A DNA stretch of 64,000 bases from assembly GCA_045807725.1 (NCBI GenBank), contig JBJMGV010000094.1, positions 4,356-68,355 of the forward strand, given 5' to 3'. The notes beneath the pieces are model-generated. The model was not told where the DNA came from. It made no database searches and saw nothing but the letters and a program-made list of their open reading frames with translations. The position numbers and the translations under genes were made by a program. Within the stretch, counting starts at the first letter, position 1; the number at the start of each line of letters is the position of its first letter. Positions 15,721 to 25,015 of the stretch are shown here, piece by piece. The stretch is from DATENM01 sp045807725 (GTDB taxonomy: Bacteria; Acidobacteriota; Blastocatellia; UBA7656).

Positions 15721-17811
15721 CTACTTCAATTTGCGGTCAAAGAAATCGGCGGCAGCGTGATAAGCGCGCAGCCAGTTGGCGTGGCGCAGGAAATCGTGCA
15801 CCTCGTCGGGAAAGACGATCTGCTCGAATTCGACGTTGCGCTCGCGCAGCCGGCGGACCAGCTCTACCGTTTGATTGAACGCAACATTGCGGTCGTCGTC
15901 GCCGTGAATCAACAGCACCGGCGACTTCCATTTATCTACCGAAGTGATCGGCGACGACTCGCGTCCGAGCTTGACCAACTCGCCCGTAGCCCACGGCGAC
16001 TCGCCAACCCGGCGGCTCCAATCGTGAACGCCGTGCAGGTCTACGCCCGCCGCAAACAGGTCGGAATCGCGCGCCAATCCCATCGCCGTCAGGTAGCCGC
16101 CATACGAGCCGCCCCACAAACCTATGCGCTTCGCATCAACGTCGCTTCGTGATTTAAGATACTTGCCGGCGGCGACGATGTCTTGATACTCGCTCGCGCC
16201 GCGCGGCCCGCGATGACGCGCCTCTCTGAAGGCGCGACCGTAGCCGATGCCGCTGCGATAATTCACCGACAGCACGACGTAACCGCGCGCGGCTAGATAT
16301 TGATTCAGCGCGTAGGCGTTGTGATAGTAGTAACTGTAGTGCCACGTCGGCAACATCTGCCGAATCGGCCCGCCGTGCATAAAGACGATGGCCGGGGCGC
16401 GGCCCTGTGTCGATTTCGATTTGAACAATTGGCCGTGAATCTCCATCCCGTCTGCCGCTTTGAACAATACCGTTTCCGGTTCGCCGAGTTGAGCGGTAGG
16501 AAAATCAGCCGGCAGCGCCTGTGCCACAAGCGGCTTCACGCCTTTGCCGTTGACGTTCGCAACGTAAGGCAGCAACGGATAGGTCGCCGTCGCGTGCAGA
16601 AAGGCAACCTGCTTGCCGCCATTGACGATAACCGGATACATCTCGATGCTGTCGCCTTCGGTGAGGCGCTCCGGCTTACTGTTCGTCACATCAACGCGCC
16701 ACAGGTGACGATGATCGATGTCGTCGGCGTTCGACGCGACGACCATAAACGTGCGGTCGGGGGACCACGCGACATTCTCGACTTCGTAAGCGCCGGGTGT
16801 GAGCAGCGTCGCCGCACCGCCGGTCGCGGCTATTGAGTAGAGATGCGCCCAGCCGTCACGCTCCGATGCGAAGACGAGGCGATTGCCCGCCGCCCATTGC
16901 AACTGGTCGTCACCCATCGGAAGCTGTGAAAACGAATCCGCCTCGGTCTCGCCCGAACGCCAGATGGGGCCGCCCTTGCCGGTCGCCGCGTCAACGATGC
17001 AAATCGCCCAGGGCCGCACCTGTTCTTTATCGGCAGTAAGCGTGTCAGCGACCTGGAACACGCGAATGTAAGCAATGCTACGTCCGTCAGGCGACCAGCG
17101 CGGCTCGATGTCGCGGTCAACCGAAGGGCCGAGGAATCGTATGCTCGACTGCTGCGGGTCGAATACGCCGATGAAGCTATGATCGCCGCGCGCCGAGACG
17201 AAAGCGAGCAGCGAGCCATCGGGCGACCACGCCGGCGATTCGACCTGGCCGCGAATCTCGAAGAGCTGTTTCGCTTCGCCCGCTGCTTTGCGAGGCGGGA
17301 GCGGTAGCGTTGCCGACCACAGATGACCTTCGCTGGTGAAGGTGACGCGGTCGCTGCGCGGCGAAAAGAGCGGCACGCTGCCTTCACCTATCTTCACGAC
17401 GAGGCCGGTGCGGGTGTTGACCGCGCAGACTTCTTGATGAGCGCCCGCCGGGTCGCTGGTCGGGTTAGGAATCTCTTTGTTGCTGTTCGGCTCGCCGCCG
17501 CGCACGTAGGCAATCCAGTTACCGTCAGCCGAAAAGACCGGCTCGGTGATCTCCTGCCCGTCGTCCGCTGCGTAGCGCGTCAGTTGTCGCCCGGCGAACA
17601 GCGGCGCTTCAGCGATCCAGATATTGCGCTTGCCTTCGCGGTCGAAGACCCACGCGACCTTGTCGCCTTGCTTCGAGGCGATGAGGTCAGACGGAAACGG
17701 CGACGATAGAACCTGTTCAAGCGTGAAGCCATTGGCGTGTGCGAATCGAGTCGCGCTGACGATCAAACAAACGACAACGAGCGCGACCGTGACTTTTCGA
17801 CAAGCGATCAT
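15721..17811 (-). CDS. S9 family (prolyl oligopeptidase-like) secreted peptidase
   Basis: 696 residues from the ATG at 17811, which has GGGAGGGG just upstream; longer in-frame extensions are not secretory. A signal peptide ends near 'ATRFAHA'. Residues ~40-430 are PD40/WD40-like propeller repeats ('FSADGNWIAYVRGGE', 'WSPDGSLLAFVSARGD', 'WSPDGRSIAYIRVF'). The C-terminal alpha/beta hydrolase domain has Ser in 'GLWGGSYGGYLTA' (near residue 570), Asp in 'IHGDDDRNV' (near 635) and His in 'DEVHDF' (near 670). It should cleave short peptides in the periplasm. The acyl-CoA dehydrogenase gene lies 46 bases upstream on the same strand. Confidence 0.92.
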   Translation of the reverse strand: MIACRKVTVALVVVCLIVSATRFAHANGFTLEQVLSSPFPSDLIASKQGDKVAWVFDREGKRNIWIAEAPLFAGRQLTRYAADDGQEITEPVFSADGNWIAYVRGGEPNSNKEIPNPTSDPAGAHQEVCAVNTRTGLVVKIGEGSVPLFSPRSDRVTFTSEGHLWSATLPLPPRKAAGEAKQLFEIRGQVESPAWSPDGSLLAFVSARGDHSFIGVFDPQQSSIRFLGPSVDRDIEPRWSPDGRSIAYIRVFQVADTLTADKEQVRPWAICIVDAATGKGGPIWRSGETEADSFSQLPMGDDQLQWAAGNRLVFASERDGWAHLYSIAATGGAATLLTPGAYEVENVAWSPDRTFMVVASNADDIDHRHLWRVDVTNSKPERLTEGDSIEMYPVIVNGGKQVAFLHATATYPLLPYVANVNGKGVKPLVAQALPADFPTAQLGEPETVLFKAADGMEIHGQLFKSKSTQGRAPAIVFMHGGPIRQMLPTWHYSYYYHNAYALNQYLAARGYVVLSVNYRSGIGYGRAFREARHRGPRGASEYQDIVAAGKYLKSRSDVDAKRIGLWGGSYGGYLTAMGLARDSDLFAAGVDLHGVHDWSRRVGESPWATGELVKLGRESSPITSVDKWKSPVLLIHGDDDRNVAFNQTVELVRRLRERNVEFEQIVFPDEVHDFLRHANWLRAYHAAADFFDRKLK

Positions 17812-17857
17812 AACCCCTCCCGTGCGAGTTGAGATTGATGAGAATGGATTGCCCGGC

Positions 17858-19024
17858 TTATGAATTTTTAATCGAATACTTCTTGAGCAAGTTTTTGGCG
17901 ATGACCAGGCGCTGCAATTCATTCGTGCCGCCGCCGATGATGAGCAGCGGCGCGTCACGATAATAACGTTCGACGGGGAAGTCTTTGGCATAGCCATTGC
18001 CGCCCAGTATCCGCATCGCTTCGAGCGAGCATTCCTGCGCCGTCTCGGTCGCAAACAGCTTGGCCATGCCCGCTTCCAAATCGCAACGCTCGCCGCGATC
18101 CTTCTTCTCTGCCGCCGCGTAGATCAACAGCCGCGACGCTTCGATCTTCGTTGCCATATCGGCGAGCTTCAGTTGAATCGCCTGGTGCTCGCAGATTGGC
18201 TTGCCGAATGTGCGGCGCTGTTGTGCGTAACGAATCGCTTCTTCAAACGCGGCGCGGGCGATGCCGAGTCCGCGCGCCGCGACGTTCAGGCGTTCGGCTT
18301 CAAGGCCCGTCATTACTTGCTTGAAGCCTTCGCCTTCGCGCCCGCCGATCAGGTTCGTCGCCGGCACGCGGAACTCTTCAAACAACACCTCGCACGTTTC
18401 AAGGCTTTTGTAACCCAGCTTATCAATGTCGCGGCTGACGGTCAGGCCCGGTTCGCCTTTCTCAGCGATAAACGCGCTGATGCCGCTGTGGGCCGGCTCG
18501 GCTTTGGTGTCGGTCTTGGCCAGGATGAGCAGCACTTCGGCGCGGCGCGCGTTGGTGATCCACATCTTTGAGCCGTTGATGGCGTAGGCGTCACCGCGAC
18601 GCTCGGCGGTTGTCTTGATGGCTTGCAGGTCGGTGCCGGCGTGCGACTCGGATAAGCAAATCGCGCCGCGCTTGTCGCCGCGCGCCATCACCGGCAGGTA
18701 CTGCTGCTTCTGCTCAGCGGTGCCGAACCTCGCCAGCACGTCGCACAGCACCGTGTGCGTTCCGAGTATCCCTGCCAGGCCCATCCACACGCGCGAAATC
18801 TCTTCAAAGATCATAGCGAATACGGTGTAGCTCAGTTCCAATCCGCCATACGCCTCCGGCACGTTCGCGCCGAAGAGGTTCAACTCTTTCATTCGCTCGA
18901 CGATCTCGGTCGGGTATTCGTTGCGGTGTTCAAGCTCGCTTGCCACCGGCGCGACTTCGCGTTCGAGAAATCGCCGCACCGTCGCCAGCATCAGTTGCTC
19001 TTCGTCGTTGAGAAGATAAGACAT
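17858..19024 (-). CDS. Acyl-CoA dehydrogenase
   Basis: 388 residues, normal length for the family. It has the N-terminal helical domain, the FAD/substrate-loop motifs 'ICLSESHAGTDLQAI' and 'MWITNARRAEVLLILAKTD', and the C-terminal 'QEHQAIQ'-like helix (here 'ICEHQAIQLKLADMAT') plus 'RILGGNGYAKDFPVERYYRD'. The catalytic base of the short-chain class (Glu in 'GGTNE') is present in 'IIGGGTNELQRLVI'. It oxidises acyl-CoA to enoyl-CoA in beta-oxidation or branched amino acid breakdown. A thiolase gene lies upstream on the same strand, separated by a heptamer palindrome. Confidence 0.95.
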   Translation of the reverse strand: MSYLLNDEEQLMLATVRRFLEREVAPVASELEHRNEYPTEIVERMKELNLFGANVPEAYGGLELSYTVFAMIFEEISRVWMGLAGILGTHTVLCDVLARFGTAEQKQQYLPVMARGDKRGAICLSESHAGTDLQAIKTTAERRGDAYAINGSKMWITNARRAEVLLILAKTDTKAEPAHSGISAFIAEKGEPGLTVSRDIDKLGYKSLETCEVLFEEFRVPATNLIGGREGEGFKQVMTGLEAERLNVAARGLGIARAAFEEAIRYAQQRRTFGKPICEHQAIQLKLADMATKIEASRLLIYAAAEKKDRGERCDLEAGMAKLFATETAQECSLEAMRILGGNGYAKDFPVERYYRDAPLLIIGGGTNELQRLVIAKNLLKKYSIKNS

Positions 19025-19156
19025 AGGATTCAGGATTCAGGATTCAGGATTCAGGATTCGGGATTCAGTTTAGGCACGGGATGCGGATGGCTTTACGCTG
19101 GATCATCAGTTTGATTACAAACGGCGCAATGCCCCTGAATCCCGAATCCTGAATCC
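19025..19156. repeat. Heptamer palindrome (AGGATTC units)
   Basis: Six seven-base units run from 19025 to 19066: five AGGATTC, then one GGGATTC. Bases 19047-19068 are an exact 22-base reverse complement of 19135-19156, including the variant unit. The 66-base spacer resembles that of the element at 33550-33663, sharing GCGGA.GGCT.ACGCTG.ATCA and GGCGCA. It sits between the thiolase stop and the acyl-CoA dehydrogenase start, touching the latter's ATG. Confidence 0.9.
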
Positions 19157-19196
19157 GCGCCGCGCGTGAGCGCCTCATGCGCCAAGGAATCCTGTT

Positions 19197-20351
19197 TCAC
19201 GGATGTCCGAGGGCGATGATCGAACAGGTGAACGAGCCGGGATTGCCGCCAAGGTTGTGCGCGAGGCCGAGCTTCATATCTTTCACTTGCCGCTCGCCCG
19301 CGCGGTCGAGTAGTTGATGATAAATCTCGTAGAGCATACGCAGGCCGCTCGCGCCGATGGGATGGCCGAACGACTTCAAGCCGCCGTCGGTGTTCACCGG
19401 CAAATCGCCTTGCAAGGTGAACGCGCCGGCCTTGATGTCGTCTGCCGCTTTGCCCGGCTCGCTGAAGCCGAGGTCTTCGTAGATGATCATCTCGGTGATC
19501 GAGAAACAATCGTGGACTTCGGCGAGGCTGACTTCTTTGCGCGGGTCGCGTATGCCGAGCTGATCGTAGACCTGCCTGGCCGCCGCGCGCGTTTCGGGGA
19601 AGCTCGTGAAGTCGAAGTCTGTGTCGAGGCGGCCCGTGCCCGGCCCCACTGCAAGCCCCATCGCTTTGATCGTCACGAAATCTTTAGTGAATTGCGGCGC
19701 AAGCTCTGTGCGCGTGATGATGGCCGCCGCCGCGCCATCCGTCGTCGGGCAGCAGTCGAGCAGGCCGAGCGGCGCGGCGATCATCGGCGCTTTCATCGCT
19801 TGTTCCAACGTGATCTCTTTTTGGAAATGGGCCTTGCGATTGCGCGCGCCGTTGTAGTGGTTCTTCACCGAGATTCGCGCGAGGTCTTCTTTGCTCGCGC
19901 CGTAACGATGGAAGTAACGATTCGCGGCCAGCGCGAAAGCTCCGGGCGCAGTGTTGCCCGCGCCGATGACGGTCGAAGGTGCACCGGGCAATCCAGAATA
20001 ACCGCTGTCTTTGAGCTTCTCGAAGCCGACCACTAGCGCAATATCGTATGCGCCCGCCGCCACCGCGAAGGCTGCGTTGCGTAGCGCGTCCTGGCCTGTC
20101 GCGCACATATTCTCGACTCGCGTGATGGGGATGTATTGTAACTTTAATGGCTTTGAGAGCGCCTGGCCCGATATGCCCGAAGTCAGTGTGCCGACCCAGC
20201 CGGCTTCGACCTGACCGGGTTCGATGCCGGCATCTTCAAATGCTTCATAGGCCGCTTCGACGATCAAATCCTCTTCGCTCTTGTCCCAGTGCTCGCCGAA
20301 TTTCGTGCAGCCCATACCGATGATGGCCACGCGGTCGCTGAGATTTTTCAT
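19197..20351 (-). CDS. SCP-x-type thiolase / acetyl-CoA acetyltransferase
   Basis: 384 residues. The nucleophile Cys83 is in 'VENMCATGQDALRNA'; the second active-site region is 'SLAEVHDCFSITEMIIYEDL', and the C-terminal 'KSFGHPIGASGLRMLYEIY' and 'AHNLGGNPGSFTCSI' loops are those of the lipid-transfer protein/thiolase (SCP-x) branch rather than classical FadA. It cleaves 3-ketoacyl-CoA or acts in sterol or branched-chain breakdown. GGAGAGG lies six bases before the ATG. With the downstream acyl-CoA dehydrogenase it forms a likely acyl-CoA degradation pair. Confidence 0.9.
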   Translation of the reverse strand: MKNLSDRVAIIGMGCTKFGEHWDKSEEDLIVEAAYEAFEDAGIEPGQVEAGWVGTLTSGISGQALSKPLKLQYIPITRVENMCATGQDALRNAAFAVAAGAYDIALVVGFEKLKDSGYSGLPGAPSTVIGAGNTAPGAFALAANRYFHRYGASKEDLARISVKNHYNGARNRKAHFQKEITLEQAMKAPMIAAPLGLLDCCPTTDGAAAAIITRTELAPQFTKDFVTIKAMGLAVGPGTGRLDTDFDFTSFPETRAAARQVYDQLGIRDPRKEVSLAEVHDCFSITEMIIYEDLGFSEPGKAADDIKAGAFTLQGDLPVNTDGGLKSFGHPIGASGLRMLYEIYHQLLDRAGERQVKDMKLGLAHNLGGNPGSFTCSIIALGHP

Positions 20352-20419
20352 CGCCTCTCCTTACGCGTTGGTGTCGGGCAAGTGATAACAAAAGCATTGG
20401 CGCGCGTCAACGCCACGGC

Positions 20420-20581
20420 TCACCACTTGGGGCGAGTCGTAGGCGGCGGCGCGGTTTTCTTCTTCGCTTCATCTTCGGGCGACGGCGGCTTGCCGCCCGG
20501 CCCCCAGTAAAAATACTTGATGAAATAGATGTTGAGAGCCAGTAGAAAGATAGCCGCCAGCGCTGTCCAGAAAAGTAGCAT
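20420..20581 (-). CDS. Small single-pass membrane protein
   Basis: 53 residues, 'MLLFWTALAAIFLLALNIYF' then 'IKYFYWGPGGKPPSP' and a charged Pro-rich tail ending 'PPPTTRPKW'. One membrane helix at the N-terminus. AAGGTGA six bases upstream supports this ATG over longer in-frame starts. No family was recognised; the short helix-plus-tail layout recalls small accessory subunits, but nothing nearby proves a partner. Confidence 0.5.
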   Translation of the reverse strand: MLLFWTALAAIFLLALNIYFIKYFYWGPGGKPPSPEDEAKKKTAPPPTTRPKW

Positions 20582-20698
20582 AGTCACCTTCAATGATTCG
20601 TCCGCTCCACCTATCATATCGCCGGCTGGGCCAAGGCAAAAGCCCACCGCACCGTGCGCGCTTTTGCCTACGCGATTCGCCGCTTGCTACAATCATTT

Positions 20699-20781
20699 CG
20701 ATTTTGGATTTTGGATTTTGGATTAGCAGACTGAAGCATCAAGTGGTTACGGCCTGTTCCTCAATCTAAAATCCAAAATCG
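20699..20781. repeat. Heptamer palindrome (ATTTTGG units)
   Basis: Three ATTTTGG units lie at 20701-20721. The 14 bases 20699-20712 (CGATTTTGGATTTT) are the exact reverse complement of 20768-20781. The spacer does not resemble those of the AGGATTC elements. It lies 35 bases before the mfd start and could fold in its leader. Confidence 0.8.
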
Positions 20782-20815
20782 CAGGCGCGAAGCGCCAAGC
20801 CATGAAAATCGTCTT

Positions 20816-23800
20816 ATGTCTATCAACGTTCCGCCAGAAACTTATTATGTCGAGCTGTTCGGCTCGCTGCTCGCATCCGACGAGTTGAATCAACTGGCGC
20901 GCGAGATTCGCAAGGGCCGCCGCAACGTCGTCGTATCGGGGCTGGCCGGCAGCGCCCGCGCGCTGGTGATAGCGGCGCTTGAAAAGATGAGCGGGCGGCG
21001 CGTCGTCTACGTCACGCGCTCGAACCGCGAGGTCGAAGAGTTTCAGCCAGACATCGAGTTCTTTTATTGCGCGCTCAACGGGCTGAACTCGTGCGAGACT
21101 GCTGTGCTTGCCATTCCTGCGACCGAGACTGATCCGTATAACGGCACGTCGCCGCACGCCGAAGTGCTTGAGCAACGCGCGCTGGCGCTCTATCGCGCAA
21201 CACGCGGCGAGGCGCGCATACTGCTCACGTCGCTCGGCGCGATGGCCGAACGCACCATCTCGCCCGAACTTTTGAAATCATCGAGCTTCGCCTTGCGAGT
21301 CGGCGAAGATATGCCGCCTGAGCTGATCGTTGATCTGATGATCGCCAGCGGCTACGTCCGGCAAGAGCCGGTCGGCGCGGTCGGCGAATTCAGTCTGCGC
21401 GGCGGCATCCTCGACCTTTTCTCACCGGCTCACGACGCGCCTCACCGCATAGAGTTCTTCGGCGACACCGTCGATTCGATACGCGAGTTCGATGCCGACT
21501 CGCAGCGTTCCGTAGGCCGCGTCGAAGAGTCGGTCATCGTGCCGATGCGCGAGCTGGCCGTGCGCCGCGAAGAGTTTCTGCAATGGGCCGACGAAGCTGA
21601 GCGCCACTGGACGGATGATCGCTTTCGCCGCGACCTGCGCGCCCGGTTGGCGCACGCTGCACGCGGCGAAGCTTTTCCCGGCTGGGAATACCTGCTGCCG
21701 CTGACGCGAACGCTTTCAAGCTCGGTCTTCGATTATGTCAAAGACGCGGTGCTGGTGATTGACGAGCCGGCAGAGATTGAGAAGCGCGCCGCCGAGTTGC
21801 TTGGTTATCTTGACGAGCGATTCGCGCAGGCCGACGACGCCGGCGAGCTGGCGTTGCCGCCGTCGAAGTTGTATCTGACGAGCGATGAGTTGCGCTCGCG
21901 CTTTGACGAAGCAACACGCGTCGAGATGCGCTTGCTTGGACGCGCCGCCGCCGTGACTGACGAACGATTCCGCATCGACGCGCTGACCATCAATGATGTG
22001 CCTGTGGTCGCGCAATCAAACGAATCATCAACCCGCAATGCAGACGACGAACGCAGCGAGCGCGCAGCGGCGGCAAGCGAACGGCTCGAAGAGAGCTTTG
22101 CCGCGAGCCGCAAACGCGCGGGCAATCTCTTCCTCTTCAACGTCAACGACGAGACGCCCGACATCACCATCTTGTCGCAATCGCCGCGTCGCTATCACGG
22201 TCGCGTGCAGGAGCTGGCGCGCGAACTGGAAGGTAACACGAGCGGGCGCACGCCGCTCTTTGTGATGCCGAGTCTGGGGCTTGCCGAACGCGTCCGCGAA
22301 ATGCTCGGCGAATACGAAATTACCGCTGAACTCCTGCCGTCGCTCAACCGCAGAGAGCGCGAGCCGGAGACGCGGCTCGCCAGCCCGCGCGTCGTCACTG
22401 TAGGTAAGCTTACAAATGGCTTTGCGCTGCCCGCAGGCGTGCTCGACGTGCTGACCGAAAGCGATGTCTTCGGCGAATCGGAGCGCACGCCGGTCGCTCG
22501 CGCGCAACCGAAACGAGCGCGCAAGCAGCGCAAGGCGTCGGCTTTCCTGTCCGACCTCGGCGATTTGAAGGTCGGCGATTACGTCGTCCACGTCGATCAC
22601 GGCATCGGCCAGTTTCAGGGACTCAAACAGATGACGACCGCCGGCGCGGCCACTGGCAATGTCGCCGCCGGCATCGAGCGCGCCGCCGCCGACGTGCGCG
22701 AGTTTATGCTGCTGACGTTTACCGAGGGCGCGCGGCTCTACGTTCCCGTGGAGCGGCTCGACCTCGTGCAGCGTTATTCGGGCGGCGAAGGTCATCAGCC
22801 GACACTTGATCGGCTGGGCGGACTCAGTTGGCAGAAGACCAAGGCGCGAGCCAGGCGCGCGATGCGCGATATGGCCGAGGAGTTGTTGAAGCTTTACGCC
22901 GAGCGGCGGCTCGTCGTCGGTCACGCGTACGGCACGGACACGCCGTGGCAGACCGAGTTTGAAGACGCCTTCGAGTATCAACTGACGCCCGACCAGGAAA
23001 CCGCCATCGAAGATGTGAAAGCCGGCATGGAAAGCCCGCAGCCGATGGACCGTTTGATCGTCGGTGATGTCGGTTACGGAAAGACAGAAGTGGCCATGAG
23101 GGCCGCTTTCAAGGCCGTGATGGAAGGCAAGCAGGTCGCCGTGCTCGCGCCAACAACCGTTCTCGTCTTTCAACATTTCAAGACGTTTCAGAAACGCTTC
23201 GCGGCTTTCCCTATGCGCATAGAGATGCTGTCGCGCTTCCGCTCGGCGAAAGAGCAGAAAGAGGTCGTTAAAGCGTTAGAGGCCGGCGCGCCCGACATCG
23301 TTATCGGCACGCACCGACTGCTGTCGAAAGACATTCGCTTCAAAGACCTCGGCCTGTTGATCGTTGACGAAGAACAACGCTTCGGCGTCGCTCACAAAGA
23401 ACGCATCAAGCAGATGCGCAAGAAGGTGGACGTGATCGCTATGTCGGCGACGCCCATTCCGCGCACCTTGAATATGTCGCTCGCCGGCTTGCGCGATATG
23501 TCGGTCATCGAAACGCCGCCGCGCGACCGACTGGCTATTCAAACGCAGGTCGTGCAGTTTTCCGAAGCCGTCATTCGTTCGGCGATAGAGTTAGAGTTGC
23601 AGCGCAGCGGCCAGGACTTCTTCGTCCACAACCGCGTCGAGACGATCTTCACCATCGCCGAGTTGATCGCGCGGCTCGTGCCCGAAGCGCGCATCGGTGT
23701 CGGCCACGGGCAGATGAACGAGCACCAGTTGGAAGACGTGTTGATGAAGTTCATACGCCACGAGCTTGACGTGCTTGTGGCAACAACGATCATCGAAAAC

Positions 23801-24592
23801 GGCATAGACATCCCGCTCGCTAATACGATGGTCATCAACCGCGCAGACCAGTACGGCCTGTCGCAGCTTTATCAATTGCGCGGTCGCGTCGGGCGCTCGA
23901 ACCGCCGCGCTTACGCTTACCTGCTGATTCCTTCCGAAGAAGGCTTGACCGCGATTGCGCGCCGTCGGCTTGCCGCCATCCGCGAGTTCTCTGATCTGGG
24001 CGCGGGCTTTCGCATCGCGGCGCTCGACCTTGAATTGCGCGGCGCGGGCAATCTCTTAGGCGGTCAGCAATCGGGCCACATTGATGCCATCGGCTTTGAC
24101 CTCTACACGCAGATGCTCGAACGCACGGTGCGCGAGCTGAAGGGCGAGCCGATTGAAGACGAAGTCTCTACCGCCATCAACCTCGGCATCGACATACGCA
24201 TACCGGAAGAATACATCTACGACATGAGCCAGCGGTTGCGTACATATAAACGTGTGTCGTCGGCTGAGAGCGAAGCTGAGCTGGCCGACGTTCACGCCGA
24301 AACGTCAGACCGCTACGGCCCGATACCTGAAACGGTCGAGAACCTCTTCGAGTATTCGCGCCTCAGGCGCGAAGCCTCAAGGCTGGGGATTCTTTCGATT
24401 GACCGCGAAGGCGACCGCCTGGCCGTAAAGTTTTCTGAAGCGGCAAAAATCGATGCGGACAAGCTGATCGCGCTGGTCTCGCGGGGCGCAGCGAGCTTCA
24501 CGCCGAGCGGCGTGCTGCGCGTCGAGTTCGCGGCAGACACAGACGCGGCGATCTTTGCCGAAGTCCGCGCCCTGCTCGACCGCTTGCGATAG
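20816..24592 (+). CDS. mfd: Transcription-repair coupling factor
   Basis: 1258 residues, slightly longer than usual. It removes RNA polymerase stalled at lesions and recruits the Uvr excision machinery. Visible parts are the UvrB-like N-terminal module ('ETDPYNGTSPHAEVLEQRAL', 'YVRQEPVGAVGEFSLRGGIL'), the CarD-like RNA polymerase interaction domain from ~residue 577 ('LGDLKVGDYVVHVDHGIGQF'), then the DNA translocase with Walker A 'VGDVGYGKTEVA' (~745), 'IVDEEQRFG' (~848), 'SATPIPRTL' (~878) and 'QLRGRVGRSNRRAYAYL', and the C-terminal TRCF domain ('RIPEEYIYDMSQRLRTYKRV'). A charged low-complexity insert lies around residues 400-430. It stands alone as a unit. Confidence 0.97.
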   Translation: MSINVPPETYYVELFGSLLASDELNQLAREIRKGRRNVVVSGLAGSARALVIAALEKMSGRRVVYVTRSNREVEEFQPDIEFFYCALNGLNSCETAVLAIPATETDPYNGTSPHAEVLEQRALALYRATRGEARILLTSLGAMAERTISPELLKSSSFALRVGEDMPPELIVDLMIASGYVRQEPVGAVGEFSLRGGILDLFSPAHDAPHRIEFFGDTVDSIREFDADSQRSVGRVEESVIVPMRELAVRREEFLQWADEAERHWTDDRFRRDLRARLAHAARGEAFPGWEYLLPLTRTLSSSVFDYVKDAVLVIDEPAEIEKRAAELLGYLDERFAQADDAGELALPPSKLYLTSDELRSRFDEATRVEMRLLGRAAAVTDERFRIDALTINDVPVVAQSNESSTRNADDERSERAAAASERLEESFAASRKRAGNLFLFNVNDETPDITILSQSPRRYHGRVQELARELEGNTSGRTPLFVMPSLGLAERVREMLGEYEITAELLPSLNRREREPETRLASPRVVTVGKLTNGFALPAGVLDVLTESDVFGESERTPVARAQPKRARKQRKASAFLSDLGDLKVGDYVVHVDHGIGQFQGLKQMTTAGAATGNVAAGIERAAADVREFMLLTFTEGARLYVPVERLDLVQRYSGGEGHQPTLDRLGGLSWQKTKARARRAMRDMAEELLKLYAERRLVVGHAYGTDTPWQTEFEDAFEYQLTPDQETAIEDVKAGMESPQPMDRLIVGDVGYGKTEVAMRAAFKAVMEGKQVAVLAPTTVLVFQHFKTFQKRFAAFPMRIEMLSRFRSAKEQKEVVKALEAGAPDIVIGTHRLLSKDIRFKDLGLLIVDEEQRFGVAHKERIKQMRKKVDVIAMSATPIPRTLNMSLAGLRDMSVIETPPRDRLAIQTQVVQFSEAVIRSAIELELQRSGQDFFVHNRVETIFTIAELIARLVPEARIGVGHGQMNEHQLEDVLMKFIRHELDVLVATTIIENGIDIPLANTMVINRADQYGLSQLYQLRGRVGRSNRRAYAYLLIPSEEGLTAIARRRLAAIREFSDLGAGFRIAALDLELRGAGNLLGGQQSGHIDAIGFDLYTQMLERTVRELKGEPIEDEVSTAINLGIDIRIPEEYIYDMSQRLRTYKRVSSAESEAELADVHAETSDRYGPIPETVENLFEYSRLRREASRLGILSIDREGDRLAVKFSEAAKIDADKLIALVSRGAASFTPSGVLRVEFAADTDAAIFAEVRALLDRLR

Positions 24593-24727
24593 ATTCCCAG
24601 TGATGCGCCTGATTGACCTATCCCGCACACCAGCATCAGTGTTAATCCCGTTAGATTCTGGTGTTCTTCAGATGCAGCACCTTCGTGTAGCTTTCATCCA
24701 ATCGCCAAGAATAGTTGCCACCGGCCC

Positions 24728-24979
24728 GCATCATCTCTGCCAGAGGTCTTTGATCGGGCCTTCGTAAAAGATCAATTCTGTAATGTGGAACGAGCGCAAG
24801 TGCGAGCCGGGCGAGCGCCGCGCAATCATATTGGCTTGGCGTTGCGGGCGTTCTTGCGTCTGGAGGTTCACTGTTATGATAAAGGGATCAGTTGGTTTGA
24901 AGCGAAGACTTCGATTGTAAGAGAGGCGGTTCGCGCTTATCTGGCCGAGCCTCTCTATATCCTCAATCCAACTGCGTGA
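24728..24979 (+). pseudogene. Transposase C-terminal remnant
   Basis: The + frame ending in the TGA at 24977-24979 reads '..LPEVFDRAFVKDQFCNVE', 'RAQVRAGRAPRNHIGLALRA', 'FLRLEVHCYDKGISWFEAKT' and 'VREAVRAYLAEPLYILNPTA'. This is the recognisable tail of DDE transposases found across environmental bacteria. Upstream of 24728 the frame breaks down, and no start, full catalytic core or terminal repeats were found, so this is a decayed fragment. Bases 24593-24727 hold no other feature. A GTG at 24785 could be called as a small ORF but would be part of the remnant. Confidence 0.6.
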
Positions 24980-25015
24980 CTCCTAAGAAAATTAAATGCG
25001 GAAAGGGCGAGGGCG

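Noticed and set aside
17812..18054. N-terminal extension of the S9 peptidase
   Set aside because: It overlaps the end of the acyl-CoA dehydrogenase gene; the 17811 ATG has a strong ribosome site and begins a signal peptide.
24648..24766. Minus-strand frame with 'SWRLDESYTKV', resembling an IS6-type transposase motif
   Set aside because: It is antisense to a better-supported + strand transposase tail, and only about ten residues resemble the motif.
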